A stretch of DNA of 64,000 nt from Nostoc sp. GT001. GTDB lineage: Bacteria > Cyanobacteriota > Cyanobacteriia > Cyanobacteriales > Nostocaceae. Location: contig NZ_JAUDRJ010000003.1 in the NCBI RefSeq assembly GCF_030382115.1, forward strand, positions 2,192,651-2,256,650, in the 5' to 3' direction. Positions 53,031 to 62,712 of this stretch are shown piece by piece. Below the pieces are notes generated by a model. It worked only from the letters and a program-made list of their open reading frames with translations. It ran no database searches and was not told where the DNA came from. Each line of letters starts with the position of its first letter. The first letter of the stretch is position 1. The position numbers and the translations under genes are program-made.

Positions 53031-54441
53031 TAAGAATTCTTTCTCCCATGCCCAATGCCCAATGCCCAATGCCCAATTCCCAATTTAGACATTTACTAAG
53101 CTGTTTATTATCGGCTGAATAATTGTTGCGATCGCTAATTACAAACTCCGTAATTGATTCTTTACCTGTAATCAATCTTGCTCCGCGATTACGAGTAAAG
53201 TAATTCCACGCCCACTGAATCATTACTACTAATTTGTTGTCAAATTCAATTAGGAAGTAGATGTGAATCACTAGCCAAAACAGCCATGCAAAGAAACCTT
53301 TCAGCTTCATAAAGCCCAAATCTACCACAGCAGAATTGTGCCCAATCATTGCTAAACTACCATGATCCTTATAAGCAAAGGGTGGCAAACTTTTACCTGC
53401 AAGCCGCTGTTGAACTAATGTTGCTACATATTCACCTTCTTGCTTCGCTACAGGTGCAACACCAGGTAGGGGTTTACCATTTTGATGAGAAAAATTTGCT
53501 AAGTCACCAACTACAAAAATATTGGGATGTCCCTTAATACTCAAGTCAGGTTCAACAATAATCCGTCCAGCGCGATCGCACTCTGCACCAGTGTGTTCTG
53601 CTAACACTTTTCCCATTGCGGAAGCTTTCACACCTGCTGCCCATAATACCGTTTTTGAGGCAATTTCTTTAACTTCATCGCCTTGTTTGAGGGTAACAAC
53701 ATCATTTTCAATATTTGTTACCAATGTTTTTGTCTGCACAACCACACCCAAGCGCGTCAGGGATGCTTCCGCTTCTTGTGATAACTCTGGTGCAAAAGGT
53801 GGCAAAACTCGATCCAAACCTTCTAATAGCAAAATCTTGGCTTCTGATGTGTCGATGTTGCGGAAGTCTTCTTTGAGGGTTTGATTTGCTAATTCTGCGA
53901 TCGCACCAGCTAACTCTACACCTATTGGGCCACCACCCACAATTACAAAAGTTAACCAAGCCCGGCGTTTTTCTGGATCGGTTTCTTTTTCTGCGGCTTC
54001 AAAGGCCGAAAAAATCCGGCGACGCATTTCTATCGCATCTTCTACAGTTTTCAAGCCTGGGGCGAATTCTTCCCAGTTATCTTTGCCAAAGTAGGAATGC
54101 TTCGCACCTGTGGCGACAATTAACGTATCGTAAGGAATTGCTTCGTCGCCTACAATAACTTTTTGCGCTTGTGAATCAATATTATTCACCTCTCCCAGCA
54201 GCACTGTCGTATTCTTGCTCTTGCTGAGGACAGAACGCAACGGCGAAGAAATATCAGCCGGAGACAGCGCACCTGTAGCGACTTGGTATAAGAGAGGTTG
54301 AAATAGATGAAAGTTACGTTTATCAATCAGAGTAACGTTTACTGCCGCTTTGGCGAGTGTTTTTGCTGCATAAAGTCCACCGAAACCACCACCAACGATT
54401 ACAACTTGATGGGGTGGATTATTGTCAAGTGAATTTACCAT
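53014..54441 (-). CDS. type II NADH dehydrogenase (NDH-2)
   Basis: This 475-aa single-subunit enzyme passes electrons from NAD(P)H to the quinone pool without proton pumping. FAD site 'VVIVGGGFGGLYAAKTL' is at 13 and the NADH site 'VIVGGGPIGVELAGAI' near 165. 'VFVVGDLANF' is the second FAD block, with hydrophobic C-terminal helices 'FFAWLFWLVIHIYFLIEF'. The last 25 residues ('LGIGHWALGMGERIL') are encoded by CCCAATG and GGAGTTA tandem repeats and look like an acquired tail. Confidence 0.92.
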   Translation of the reverse strand: MVNSLDNNPPHQVVIVGGGFGGLYAAKTLAKAAVNVTLIDKRNFHLFQPLLYQVATGALSPADISSPLRSVLSKSKNTTVLLGEVNNIDSQAQKVIVGDEAIPYDTLIVATGAKHSYFGKDNWEEFAPGLKTVEDAIEMRRRIFSAFEAAEKETDPEKRRAWLTFVIVGGGPIGVELAGAIAELANQTLKEDFRNIDTSEAKILLLEGLDRVLPPFAPELSQEAEASLTRLGVVVQTKTLVTNIENDVVTLKQGDEVKEIASKTVLWAAGVKASAMGKVLAEHTGAECDRAGRIIVEPDLSIKGHPNIFVVGDLANFSHQNGKPLPGVAPVAKQEGEYVATLVQQRLAGKSLPPFAYKDHGSLAMIGHNSAVVDLGFMKLKGFFAWLFWLVIHIYFLIEFDNKLVVMIQWAWNYFTRNRGARLITGKESITEFVISDRNNYSADNKQLSKCLNWELGIGHWALGMGERILITPNS

Positions 54442-54675
54442 AAGAAATATTATCCGGGATGCCGACTATTGTAACTATTCTTAACAAATTTGTATCAAAC
54501 TTGTCATCATATATTTTGTATTGCCCTTTACATTTAAAGAATGATTAAAGTAATCAAAACTACAGGATAAGCAGAACTTTTCAAGAGAGAGGCGCAGACA
54601 ATCATAGTTGGGAATACTTGAATCGCTTTTTACTTGTGTAAATTTATCAAAGGTAGATGTAAGATTTATGCAAGT

Positions 54676-55602
54676 TTACTCAGAGCTAGTTGATTCTGGT
54701 GTTTGTGTCAAACGTGGTGAATGAGTTCGCCGCCAACGGTTAAAGCCATAGATAAGAGCAACAAAAATTAACAAATAGGGACTGTAAACAATTAACCAAA
54801 TACCCAGCTTGAGTAAGCCAACAGAAAATGCACTCAAAGAGTGGGTAGAGTTGTTCCAAGTTTCTTGAACTTGCAAACCCAAGGCAGGTTGGGGACTGGT
54901 ACTAGAAACTGCGGCTTCTAGGTTCAGCGTAATGGTGGAATAAGCAACTTGATTTTGTAGGCTTTTCAATTGGGCATTGATTTGTTCTATGGTTTGTCTG
55001 ACATTACTTAATTCTTGGGCAACACTAAGCACATCTCTGACAGAACCAGCCCGATCCATAATTTTTTGTAAATTGGCTTCAGTTTTCTGCAAATTGGTTA
55101 ATCTGGCTTGGAAATCTACAAGGCGATCGCCTACATCTTCGGCAGTGATATTACGACTCTCAACAGTGCCCAATTTAGCTAGTTGTTCTAAGGTAGGTTC
55201 CAACAGGTTCTCTGCTACCCGTAATTGTATTGTTGCTGTGTAACGTGGGTTGTCACTTTTGGGTTGTTGTTGTTTCAACCCGATTAAATCCCCTTGCTGT
55301 TTATTGATAATTTGTGAAACAGCATCAACAGTCTGATCTACAGAGTTGACAGTCAAAGAGATTGCTGCCTTTTTGATGAGTTGGGGACGAGAACGCGCTA
55401 TTGGTGAAGCTTGCGCCTTTTGGGAAATACTGCTTTCACCAGCAGGTGCAGATGCTCGATTTGCCATCCCATCGGCGGCCATTTGAGGTAAAGCCGAATT
55501 GGTTGAGCGTTCAGAAGAAGCGCAACTAGTGAAAATCACCCCTCCCAATAACGCACTTAAAAATAAAGCAGATGTGCGCGGTAATTTAGTCGAAGCGTAC
55601 AT
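54676..55602 (-). CDS. DUF4349-family lipoprotein
   Basis: This 308-aa protein has a signal peptide with lipobox 'LLGGVIFTSCAS', a Ser/Ala-rich linker, and the DUF4349 domain (about 75-235). The latter contains 'VESRNITAEDVGDRLVDFQARLTNL' and a long coiled coil. A C-terminal membrane span ('LLKLGIWLIVYSPYLLIFVALIYG') completes it. The family is envelope-associated with unknown function; it could link the inner membrane and periplasm. Confidence 0.85.
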   Translation of the reverse strand: MYASTKLPRTSALFLSALLGGVIFTSCASSERSTNSALPQMAADGMANRASAPAGESSISQKAQASPIARSRPQLIKKAAISLTVNSVDQTVDAVSQIINKQQGDLIGLKQQQPKSDNPRYTATIQLRVAENLLEPTLEQLAKLGTVESRNITAEDVGDRLVDFQARLTNLQKTEANLQKIMDRAGSVRDVLSVAQELSNVRQTIEQINAQLKSLQNQVAYSTITLNLEAAVSSTSPQPALGLQVQETWNNSTHSLSAFSVGLLKLGIWLIVYSPYLLIFVALIYGFNRWRRTHSPRLTQTPESTSSE

Positions 55603-55851
55603 AATCTACCCCCAGATAGATGAAGTTAACCCCAGTATTACTGAAGTAAAACTCAAAGCCTGTATTGTTGCGATTTATGTAACAGATTTGTCATTAGTCA
55701 TTGGTCATTGGGCAATGATTAATAGTTTTTCTTCCCCTGCTTCCTCATCTCCCCAGTCCCTAATCCCCAATCCCCAGAGATAAATTGCATGATTGATAAT
55801 TCATCTGTGTTACTCAATTTGAGGTAAAATCGTAAGTCTGCCAATTAATGA

Positions 55852-56874
<1,023 letters not shown>

Positions 56875-56890
56875 GCAAAAAAATAACATC

Positions 56891-56981
56891 AGACATCTCC
56901 AAAAAAAGAATGTAGAGACATAGCAGTGCTACGTCTCTACAAGAGTAATGGTTAGAGCATATTTAATTTCTGGAGATGTCT
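56891..56981. repeat. MITE-like element, family D (TIR AGACATCTCCA)
   Basis: AGACATCTCC at 56891 and GGAGATGTCT at 56972-56981 are inverted ends. The core is a hairpin TGTAGAGAC ... GTCTCTACA (about 56910-56942). The 91-bp unit has no coding capacity. It lies between the convergent ilvC and SET genes and could terminate both. Confidence 0.65.
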
Positions 56982-56986
56982 AAACA

Positions 56987-57469
56987 TCATTTGCTTTGAG
57001 TTTTGAGATAATCTGCAATGTACTCCTCGTAAGTATCACGCAACATTTGTTCGCGGAATTTGAATCCTAATGTTTTCCCTCGACAAGATAAAGATCCGCA
57101 CAAGCATCGAGAAACAGCAATTGATTCATATTCAGTGGTTTCGTAGTCCCAGGTAATTTCCTCACCTGCTTCTATATCGCCCAAAGCAACAAAGTCATAT
57201 CCTCCAAACTGATTATTTCTTACCCCAGTATTTGGATCACAAGAATGGTTAATGACGACAGCAGGCTCGTCTAGGTTGACATACAAATTAAAATCTATCT
57301 GAAAGGAATAAATTGTTCGTTCAGGAACTTCTTCAATGGGGATACCCACCACGACAGTTTCTCCTTGGGCAAATTTTTTGCTAGCAAAAACTCCTCGTCC
57401 TTTTGCTGTTTTTTGAATCGTGATATGGGAATTGATCTTTGCAGCTGAAATCGACTCTAGTATATTCAT
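56987..57469 (-). CDS. SET-domain protein lysine methyltransferase-like
   Basis: This 160-aa protein has SET blocks 'TAKGRGVFASKKFAQGE', 'VVINHSCDPNTGVR' (NHSCxPN) and 'AGEEITWDYETTEYES'. A post-SET cysteine cluster follows ('CLCGSLSCRG'), probably zinc-binding together with the NHSC cysteine. Bacterial SET proteins occur sporadically and may methylate ribosomal or signalling proteins. The substrate is unknown. Confidence 0.9.
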   Translation of the reverse strand: MNILESISAAKINSHITIQKTAKGRGVFASKKFAQGETVVVGIPIEEVPERTIYSFQIDFNLYVNLDEPAVVINHSCDPNTGVRNNQFGGYDFVALGDIEAGEEITWDYETTEYESIAVSRCLCGSLSCRGKTLGFKFREQMLRDTYEEYIADYLKTQSK

Positions 57470-57848
57470 AGATAAAGACCCAGTGGATTTAAATTGATTG
57501 GGATTTAAAACTTTAAAAATTGGCTTAGTTGCAGTTCACCTGACTAAAAATAGCTCTTTCAAGGTGGATAAAAATTTTCGCAAATAGATTCGTCTTTAAC
57601 CTCTTATTTCTGTATTCTCTGTGCTTCTGTGATTAAATAAATAAGTGTACTGAGCGCTTCAGACGCAGAGATAACAGAGAAAAAAGAGATTTTATCAGTC
57701 ACCTTGAAATGGGTATTTATTAGAACTTACACATTGATAGGAAATTGAGTATGTGTATTCAAACACTCGTTGTTTAAAGTGTTCCAAAATAAAGTTACAA
57801 GCCACTTGAAGAGACAAATTTCTGGTCTACTGACAGTATTCCCTTTAG
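57470..57848. other. intergenic region, no gene seen
   Basis: This 379-bp AT-rich sequence includes a degenerate copy of the 'cgcagagg' repeat (about 57612-57690, arms CTGTGCTTCTGTG and CAGACGCAGAG). Nothing else is recognised. Confidence 0.5.
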
Positions 57849-58568
57849 TTAACCGTAAAGAGGTTGACTAGAGTAAGAAATATCAATATTTATTGTTTCA
57901 TCATCAGCGTAGGTCAAGATTAGGTTAGTTCGCTTGACTTCTTCCGAAAGAGGCAAAACTCGATGAACAGATTGGTTCGTTTTCATAAAGTAGCAATCTC
58001 CAACATGATGCCCAACCCGTTTAGCTAATGATGTATCGAGATCGCTAATTTCCATACTGTGGGGAACAAATTCTAGGCATCCTCCAGCTTTTTTTGGCGG
58101 GGTTTCAATAAAAATAGCAAAAGCAAAAGCGTAGGTATCGAGATGTCCCCCATGAACATCTCCAATTTTGTCAAGCCTATGGATTACATGCCTATCAAAA
58201 GGATCTGGTACTAAGTGAACTTGAGTTCCCGCAATACCACAGAGAAACTCAATTAGGTGAGAATCACGGTACAAAGCCGGAATAAGTTGTGAGTGTTCAG
58301 CAACAGCAACTCCCGAAACAGTACTAAGATGTCTAGGAGTATTTTGCTCATGTTTCATGTTGAAGTCTCTTCTTCGAGAATGCTGCTCAAATATTCTGAG
58401 AACTTCTGTTTTCAAAATTGCAAATGAATCATCATTGAAAAACAACGGCAATTTTACATAACAGTTGAGAGCAAACTCTTTGTGTAATAAGGCTCCAGCT
58501 TCTCGGCTCAGACGAGAATATTTAGTAGCATTGAAAAAATTGGCAGTGTTATGATACACAATATTCAC
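57849..58568 (-). CDS. Fe(II)/2-oxoglutarate oxygenase-like protein
   Basis: In this 239-aa protein the core contains a double-stranded beta-helix-like series. It has a His-x-Asp pair in 'VHGGHLDTYAFAFAIFIE', a distal His-Arg in 'TNQSVHRVLPL' and 'GDCYFMKTN' between them, which is the facial-triad order of Fe/2OG enzymes. 'KAGGCLEFVPHS' is also family-like. It recalls ArpA-type oxygenases acting on amino acids or natural-product precursors. The substrate is unknown. No biosynthetic cluster surrounds it, though an OvoA-like gene lies 2 kb downstream. Confidence 0.72.
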   Translation of the reverse strand: MNIVYHNTANFFNATKYSRLSREAGALLHKEFALNCYVKLPLFFNDDSFAILKTEVLRIFEQHSRRRDFNMKHEQNTPRHLSTVSGVAVAEHSQLIPALYRDSHLIEFLCGIAGTQVHLVPDPFDRHVIHRLDKIGDVHGGHLDTYAFAFAIFIETPPKKAGGCLEFVPHSMEISDLDTSLAKRVGHHVGDCYFMKTNQSVHRVLPLSEEVKRTNLILTYADDETINIDISYSSQPLYG

Positions 58569-58970
58569 TACAAAATCATGATAAATTTAAGCATCAAAAT
58601 TATTTATTTAAGTAATAGCATTGATGCTTGGGTTCAATGTAAAATCAAGATTTTAGCTAATTCAATTACTCCAAAGCTTGGCTAATTCAATTAGTAAACT
58701 GCATATCAAATATCTTTTATGTAAGTAGTAAGATGTTTTTAACAGTTCAAATCTTTTATCTATTATCTAATAACTAACTGAAAGAAGTCAAGCACGTTTT
58801 CATAATATTTATCAGGAATTACGTATTGACAAATGCATGATTATGTTTGTCAATTCCCTGTTTAGCTAACTTTAAACGGGAGCATCCAAGTTTTATTCTT
58901 CCGATAAATATAAATTAGATGTGAGATGGTGAAGGAATAATCACAGCAATCATTATTTACCAGAACTACT
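58569..58970. other. intergenic region, no gene seen
   Basis: AT-rich 402-bp interval with a short direct repeat GCTAATTCAATTA (about 58656 and 58680). It presumably holds the promoter of the oxygenase-like gene. Nothing else is recognised. Confidence 0.4.
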
Positions 58971-59086
58971 ATGACTGAAGAAGAAAACTAACTTTTGTTT
59001 GAATATGCTCGTGCGATCGCTAAAATACTCTACAAAAATGCTCCAGTTGAGGAACCAACAAGCTTAGGCAAGATTGAATAAGTAGT
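58971..59086 (+). pseudogene. remnant of a transposase-type N-terminus
   Basis: ATGACTGAAGAAGAAAAC is followed at once by TAA, yet the frame continues as LLFEYARAIAKILYKNAP then SLGKIE and a stop. This reads like the N-terminus of an ISKra4-type cyanobacterial transposase carrying a nonsense codon and lacking everything downstream. The identification rests on a short stretch and is tentative. Confidence 0.4.
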
Positions 59087-59191
59087 AAATATGGATTAAT
59101 CTAATCTTTGCTCGCTAAGTAAGTCGGCGGAAATAAACAAAGTTATGTTGACAAACATAAACAAGCTTAAAACCCTTACAAATGATTAATA

Positions 59192-59340
59192 CTTCTCTGC
59201 GTTCGCGCAGCGTGTCGCAGACAGAGGCTACGCCCGAAGCGAAGCTATGCCGCAGGCTTTACGACCTACGCGGTAGTTGAATCTCGACTTCGCTCGATTA
59301 CCGCGCAGTCGAAACTCAGTACAAGTGACAAATGACAAAT
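59192..59340. repeat. dispersed composite palindromic repeat
   Basis: The first 43 bases (59192-59234) are the reverse complement, with one mismatch, of 63394-63436 within the phosphodiesterase gene. The rest (GCGGTAGTTGA, GCGCAGTCGAAACTCAGTAC, ACAAGTGACAAATGAC) repeats the end of the 40205-40345 cluster. No coding capacity. Confidence 0.85.
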
Positions 59341-59421
59341 GATGGACTTCACTAGTTAGCTTTAATTGCGCCGACTTACCTAAATAAAAAGTGGGATACA
59401 CCTAGCTTAAACAGCTAACCG

Positions 59422-60306
59422 TTAACTGCTCTGTACCTCAACTTTTGCTTCCGGCTCAATCTTTTGAGGGCTTTGACTTAGAACCAAAGCAACTAACACA
59501 AGAATCGCGCCAATTAGACCGCGTATTCCCAGATGTTCTCCAAGTAGCCAAAACGAAAAAATTGTGGCGAACAATGGCTCAAGTGTAAAAAGTAAAGCAG
59601 CTTCGTCAGAAGAAACCCATTGCTGTGCTATTGTTTGAAGCCAGATGACAGCAGCCGTCGCCAACAACCCTAAGTAAAGAATTGCTCCCCAGTGCTGGCG
59701 AATTACCTCAAATTGGTTAATAATTTGTGTGTTACTCCAGAGTACCCCTATCGTTGCAATGAACAAAAGTTGAACGCTAGTGAGCGTTAAAGTGGGGTGA
59801 CGGGAGGCGACTCGCTCTAGGAAAAGTATGTAGGCTGCATAGACAAAAGCATCAACGAACATTAATAGATCGCCGATTCCTAGTTCTCCCCCTTCCCAAA
59901 ACATCACGCCAATACCGATGACAGCGACTCCAGCGGCTAGGAAAGTTTTCAACGGTACGCGCTGACTCATCAGCCATCCCAGCAGCGGGACAATCAAGGC
60001 ATTCAAACTGCCAATGAATGCCGCCCGGTTTGCTGGTATAGTCTTGAGCGCAATTGTTTCTATCGCTAAGAAAAAGAAAAGCAAAAGTCCTAGTAATATA
60101 CCATCACGAACTAAAAGTTTGTTAAGATTACGTAAATTTAGGGTAAAAACTGCTGCGGCTATGACAAAGCGTGTAGCAATCAATGCACTTGGTGAAAGGC
60201 TACCAACGATGTCTTTGGTCAATGGAAAAGTTGTAGAACCAATTATATTAACAAAAATAAGCAGTATTATGCCCTTGAAACGCAAGTTATTTTCAGTCTG
60301 CATCAA
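59422..60306 (-). CDS. EamA/DMT-family transporter
   Basis: This 294-aa protein has ten hydrophobic helices in two homologous halves, as in drug/metabolite transporters. N-terminal 'GIILLIFVNIIGSTTFPL' and second-half 'SSDEAALLFTLEPLFATIFSFWLLGE' are the EamA signatures. It probably exports amino acids or metabolites. It is isolated between repeats. Confidence 0.9.
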   Translation of the reverse strand: MMQTENNLRFKGIILLIFVNIIGSTTFPLTKDIVGSLSPSALIATRFVIAAAVFTLNLRNLNKLLVRDGILLGLLLFFFLAIETIALKTIPANRAAFIGSLNALIVPLLGWLMSQRVPLKTFLAAGVAVIGIGVMFWEGGELGIGDLLMFVDAFVYAAYILFLERVASRHPTLTLTSVQLLFIATIGVLWSNTQIINQFEVIRQHWGAILYLGLLATAAVIWLQTIAQQWVSSDEAALLFTLEPLFATIFSFWLLGEHLGIRGLIGAILVLVALVLSQSPQKIEPEAKVEVQSS

Positions 60307-60618
60307 AATAATTGATTGAATAATGTTTCTTTACATCCATAGAGAATGCGATCGCATAAATAATATTAGTTTTTTTGCGTCCAGTTAGCGCCTTCTGAAT
60401 TTAAGATTTTTATTTGGAAAAGTTCTACTAATCGGATTTTCATAATCTCATGTCTTTTTCCACATACCAATTAAAAGATAAAGGAAGTTCGTATTAATCC
60501 AATCCAAATTGTATCATTCTCTGTGTTAATTTTAAGATTTGCGATCGCCGTTAAAATAAAAGTGCCAATGCTCTGACCTATGTCAATTCTTAGTGTCATG
60601 TGGCTGAGGCATATTCTA
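60307..60618. other. intergenic region, no gene seen
   Basis: This 312-bp AT-rich sequence lies between the transporter start and the OvoA-like stop. Two GCGATCGC-type sites are present. No repeat or hairpin stands out. Confidence 0.5.
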
Positions 60619-61956
60619 TTAATCTTTGATATCTTGAACAATCCGAAAACCAGCGTGCTGATAAAAATTTGGACGGAACCAGTTGCGGTAATATTTTAAA
60701 GCTTCTGTACCATTGGTTATCCAACATCCTCCTAACATCATTTGATGTTTATCATCAAAGAATATCGCAGAATTATCTTCATAAAGAAAATGAGGTTGAT
60801 ATCCTGGAAGAGGGTTTAAGTTATTACTCAACCATTCCCAAACATTGCCGCGTAAATCATACAATCCCAAAGAACTTTTGGCTGTTTCTAACATCCCAAC
60901 GGGACTAGGTGAACCAAATTTTAAATTGAGATTATAATTTTCTACACGATCTAACAAACTATTACCATAAGTTGCTAAATGGTATTCTGCTTCACTCATT
61001 AAACGAGTATCTTTCCCTTGCCAACGACAATAAGCCATTGCTTCATAATGATTGACTTCCACAGGCCAATCTAAGGGTAAATCGATTTCATCAAACATAG
61101 CTCGATATTTGTAGCTACCATTTTCATGTAACCAAAATTTAGGACATTGAATATTGTATCGAGTTTTCCAATTCCAAGATTCTTCATCCCAATATTCTTG
61201 ATTTTCGTAGCCACCAGCCTTGACAAAATAGATAAAATCGGAATTAGTAATCAGATATTTACTAGCGAAAAAGGGTGCAACTTCAACAGTGCGATCGCCA
61301 TAATCAATATCCCATCCATAAGTTGAATCATCTAAGGCTTTACCGAGTTTTACTACCCCACCAGCAACTTCTATCATTTCGTTTTGAGGAGTGTAACCAT
61401 TAAAAGGGGCATATTGCCAATTTTGAGGACGTTTCACTCTCTCAATTGGTAGTTGGCGAATTAACATCGAAGAAGTTTCAATGTGAATACGTTGGTGTTC
61501 AATCCCCATCATTAAAGCCCAAAGGGGATGATTGGGATGAATTGGTAGAGTAATTTGGGTTGTCTTAATTAGTTCGGAAATTACGGAATATGCTCGTTCT
61601 CGATATTCCCAAGTTTGTGCAACTTGCGGCCATTCCAAATGCGCGATCGCTGCATTCAACTCTTCTGGTTTTTCTGGATCTACTCCAATTTCAAACAAAA
61701 TTTCATACTCTGGATTGAGGCATTTTTCTAATAACCCCACCTGAATTAATTTATTGATGTAGAAAATTGCTGAATGTCCCAGATAAAAAATTAGAGGATT
61801 TCTCAAAGGGTCAGGGTTGAGATAAAATGTCTCTTCCCCAACTAAACTTTTCAATAACATATCTTCCAGTTGCCAAGCATTCTCAAAGTAATCGAGGATC
61901 GTTTGGTTATTACAATTATCAAGTTTTGGAGGTTTAGCAGATTGCAGACTATTCAT
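60619..61956 (-). CDS. ovoA: OvoA-type 5-histidylcysteine sulfoxide synthase, without methyltransferase domain
   Basis: In this 445-aa protein, an N-terminal DinB-like domain has 'RNPLIFYLGHSAIFYINKL' and 'MMGIEHQRIHIETSSMLIRQ', giving the three His iron ligands. It is followed by the FGE/SUMF1-type domain ('VNHYEAMAYCRWQGKDTRLMSEAEY' in pieces, 'LYDLRGNVWEWLSNNL', 'GFRIVQD'). The N-terminal wording is closer to OvoA than to EgtB. Full OvoA has a C-terminal SAM methyltransferase that is missing here, so 5-thiohistidine rather than ovothiol A may be the product unless a separate methyltransferase exists. Confidence 0.8.
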   Translation of the reverse strand: MNSLQSAKPPKLDNCNNQTILDYFENAWQLEDMLLKSLVGEETFYLNPDPLRNPLIFYLGHSAIFYINKLIQVGLLEKCLNPEYEILFEIGVDPEKPEELNAAIAHLEWPQVAQTWEYRERAYSVISELIKTTQITLPIHPNHPLWALMMGIEHQRIHIETSSMLIRQLPIERVKRPQNWQYAPFNGYTPQNEMIEVAGGVVKLGKALDDSTYGWDIDYGDRTVEVAPFFASKYLITNSDFIYFVKAGGYENQEYWDEESWNWKTRYNIQCPKFWLHENGSYKYRAMFDEIDLPLDWPVEVNHYEAMAYCRWQGKDTRLMSEAEYHLATYGNSLLDRVENYNLNLKFGSPSPVGMLETAKSSLGLYDLRGNVWEWLSNNLNPLPGYQPHFLYEDNSAIFFDDKHQMMLGGCWITNGTEALKYYRNWFRPNFYQHAGFRIVQDIKD

Positions 61957-61987
61957 GGTGTAACTAAGTTGTTGTTAAAGAACAATA

Positions 61988-62108
61988 AACCTCTTGCAAA
62001 AGTCTCTAACACCCACCCCCAACCCCTCCCCGCGCTTCGGGAGGGGAGACAAAGCGTAGCTTTGGCGGGGTGGGGTTCTTTCTTATTTTTGATTTATGCA
62101 AGAGGTCT
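61988..62108. repeat. MITE-like element, family A, second copy
   Basis: AACCTCTTGCA (61988) and TGCAAGAGGTCT (62097-62108) are the inverted ends shared with 20573-20694. The interior (62022-62078) is a different palindromic repeat (CCCTCCCCGC, CTTCGGGAGGGG, TTTGGCGGGGTGGGG), also found at 29295-29353. So ends and core are mixed between families. Confidence 0.65.
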
Positions 62109-62712
62109 AATGAAAAAATTAATTATCTAGAAATCCGATTTGATTCTTGAATTTACTTGCATAGGTAGGGAACACGAAATAAAAAAATAGATATGTACTG
62201 AGTTTTGTAAAAAACCAAATATGATTCCTATAGAATGTGTTAAACACAATCGGATTGAATGAGGGATCAAATAAGATTCTTAAATATGACAGATTTATTA
62301 TTTAATAGCAATACTTGTTGTTCAATAATTAGTTTTTCAAATAGTACTAAAGCTTTATCGACTTAGTGTAGTAACCCAGTATGTTTGACTAACCTAATAT
62401 TTCTTGAATAATTAACCTATCAGCTAACAAGTAATTCAGCGAGAATAAACATAACTATATGATTAAAGTAAAGACTCTTTAAACTCTTACCAATGAAAAA
62501 TTACAACCCTCTTTAGACAGTTTTATTTGTCTTAACTTATTTAGAGCTAAGTTAAAAATAATTGTCAAAATTCAGGAGTCAGAACTCAGGATTCAGAATA
62601 GTTAAAGAATTAGCAGAGCATTTGATGAACGCGAACAGCCCTGAAAGTAGAGCTAAAGCCCTCACTACAAACCTTTAATTGTTTACATCGTCCTACTTAG
62701 GTGGGTAAAGTA
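62109..62712. other. intergenic region, no gene seen
   Basis: This 600-bp AT-rich sequence contains a short tandem repeat with units like CAGGAGTCAGAACTCAGGAT (62570-62600). Near 62380-62490, wording similar to 59080-59190 occurs (GCTAACAAGTAATTCAGCG, ATAAACATAACTATATG), so an older duplication may link the two. The promoter of the phosphodiesterase lies at its right end. Confidence 0.4.

Noticed and set aside
52925..53090. Tandem heptamers considered as a CRISPR array
   Set aside because: Units are 7 bp without spacers, so they are simple tandem repeats, not CRISPR.
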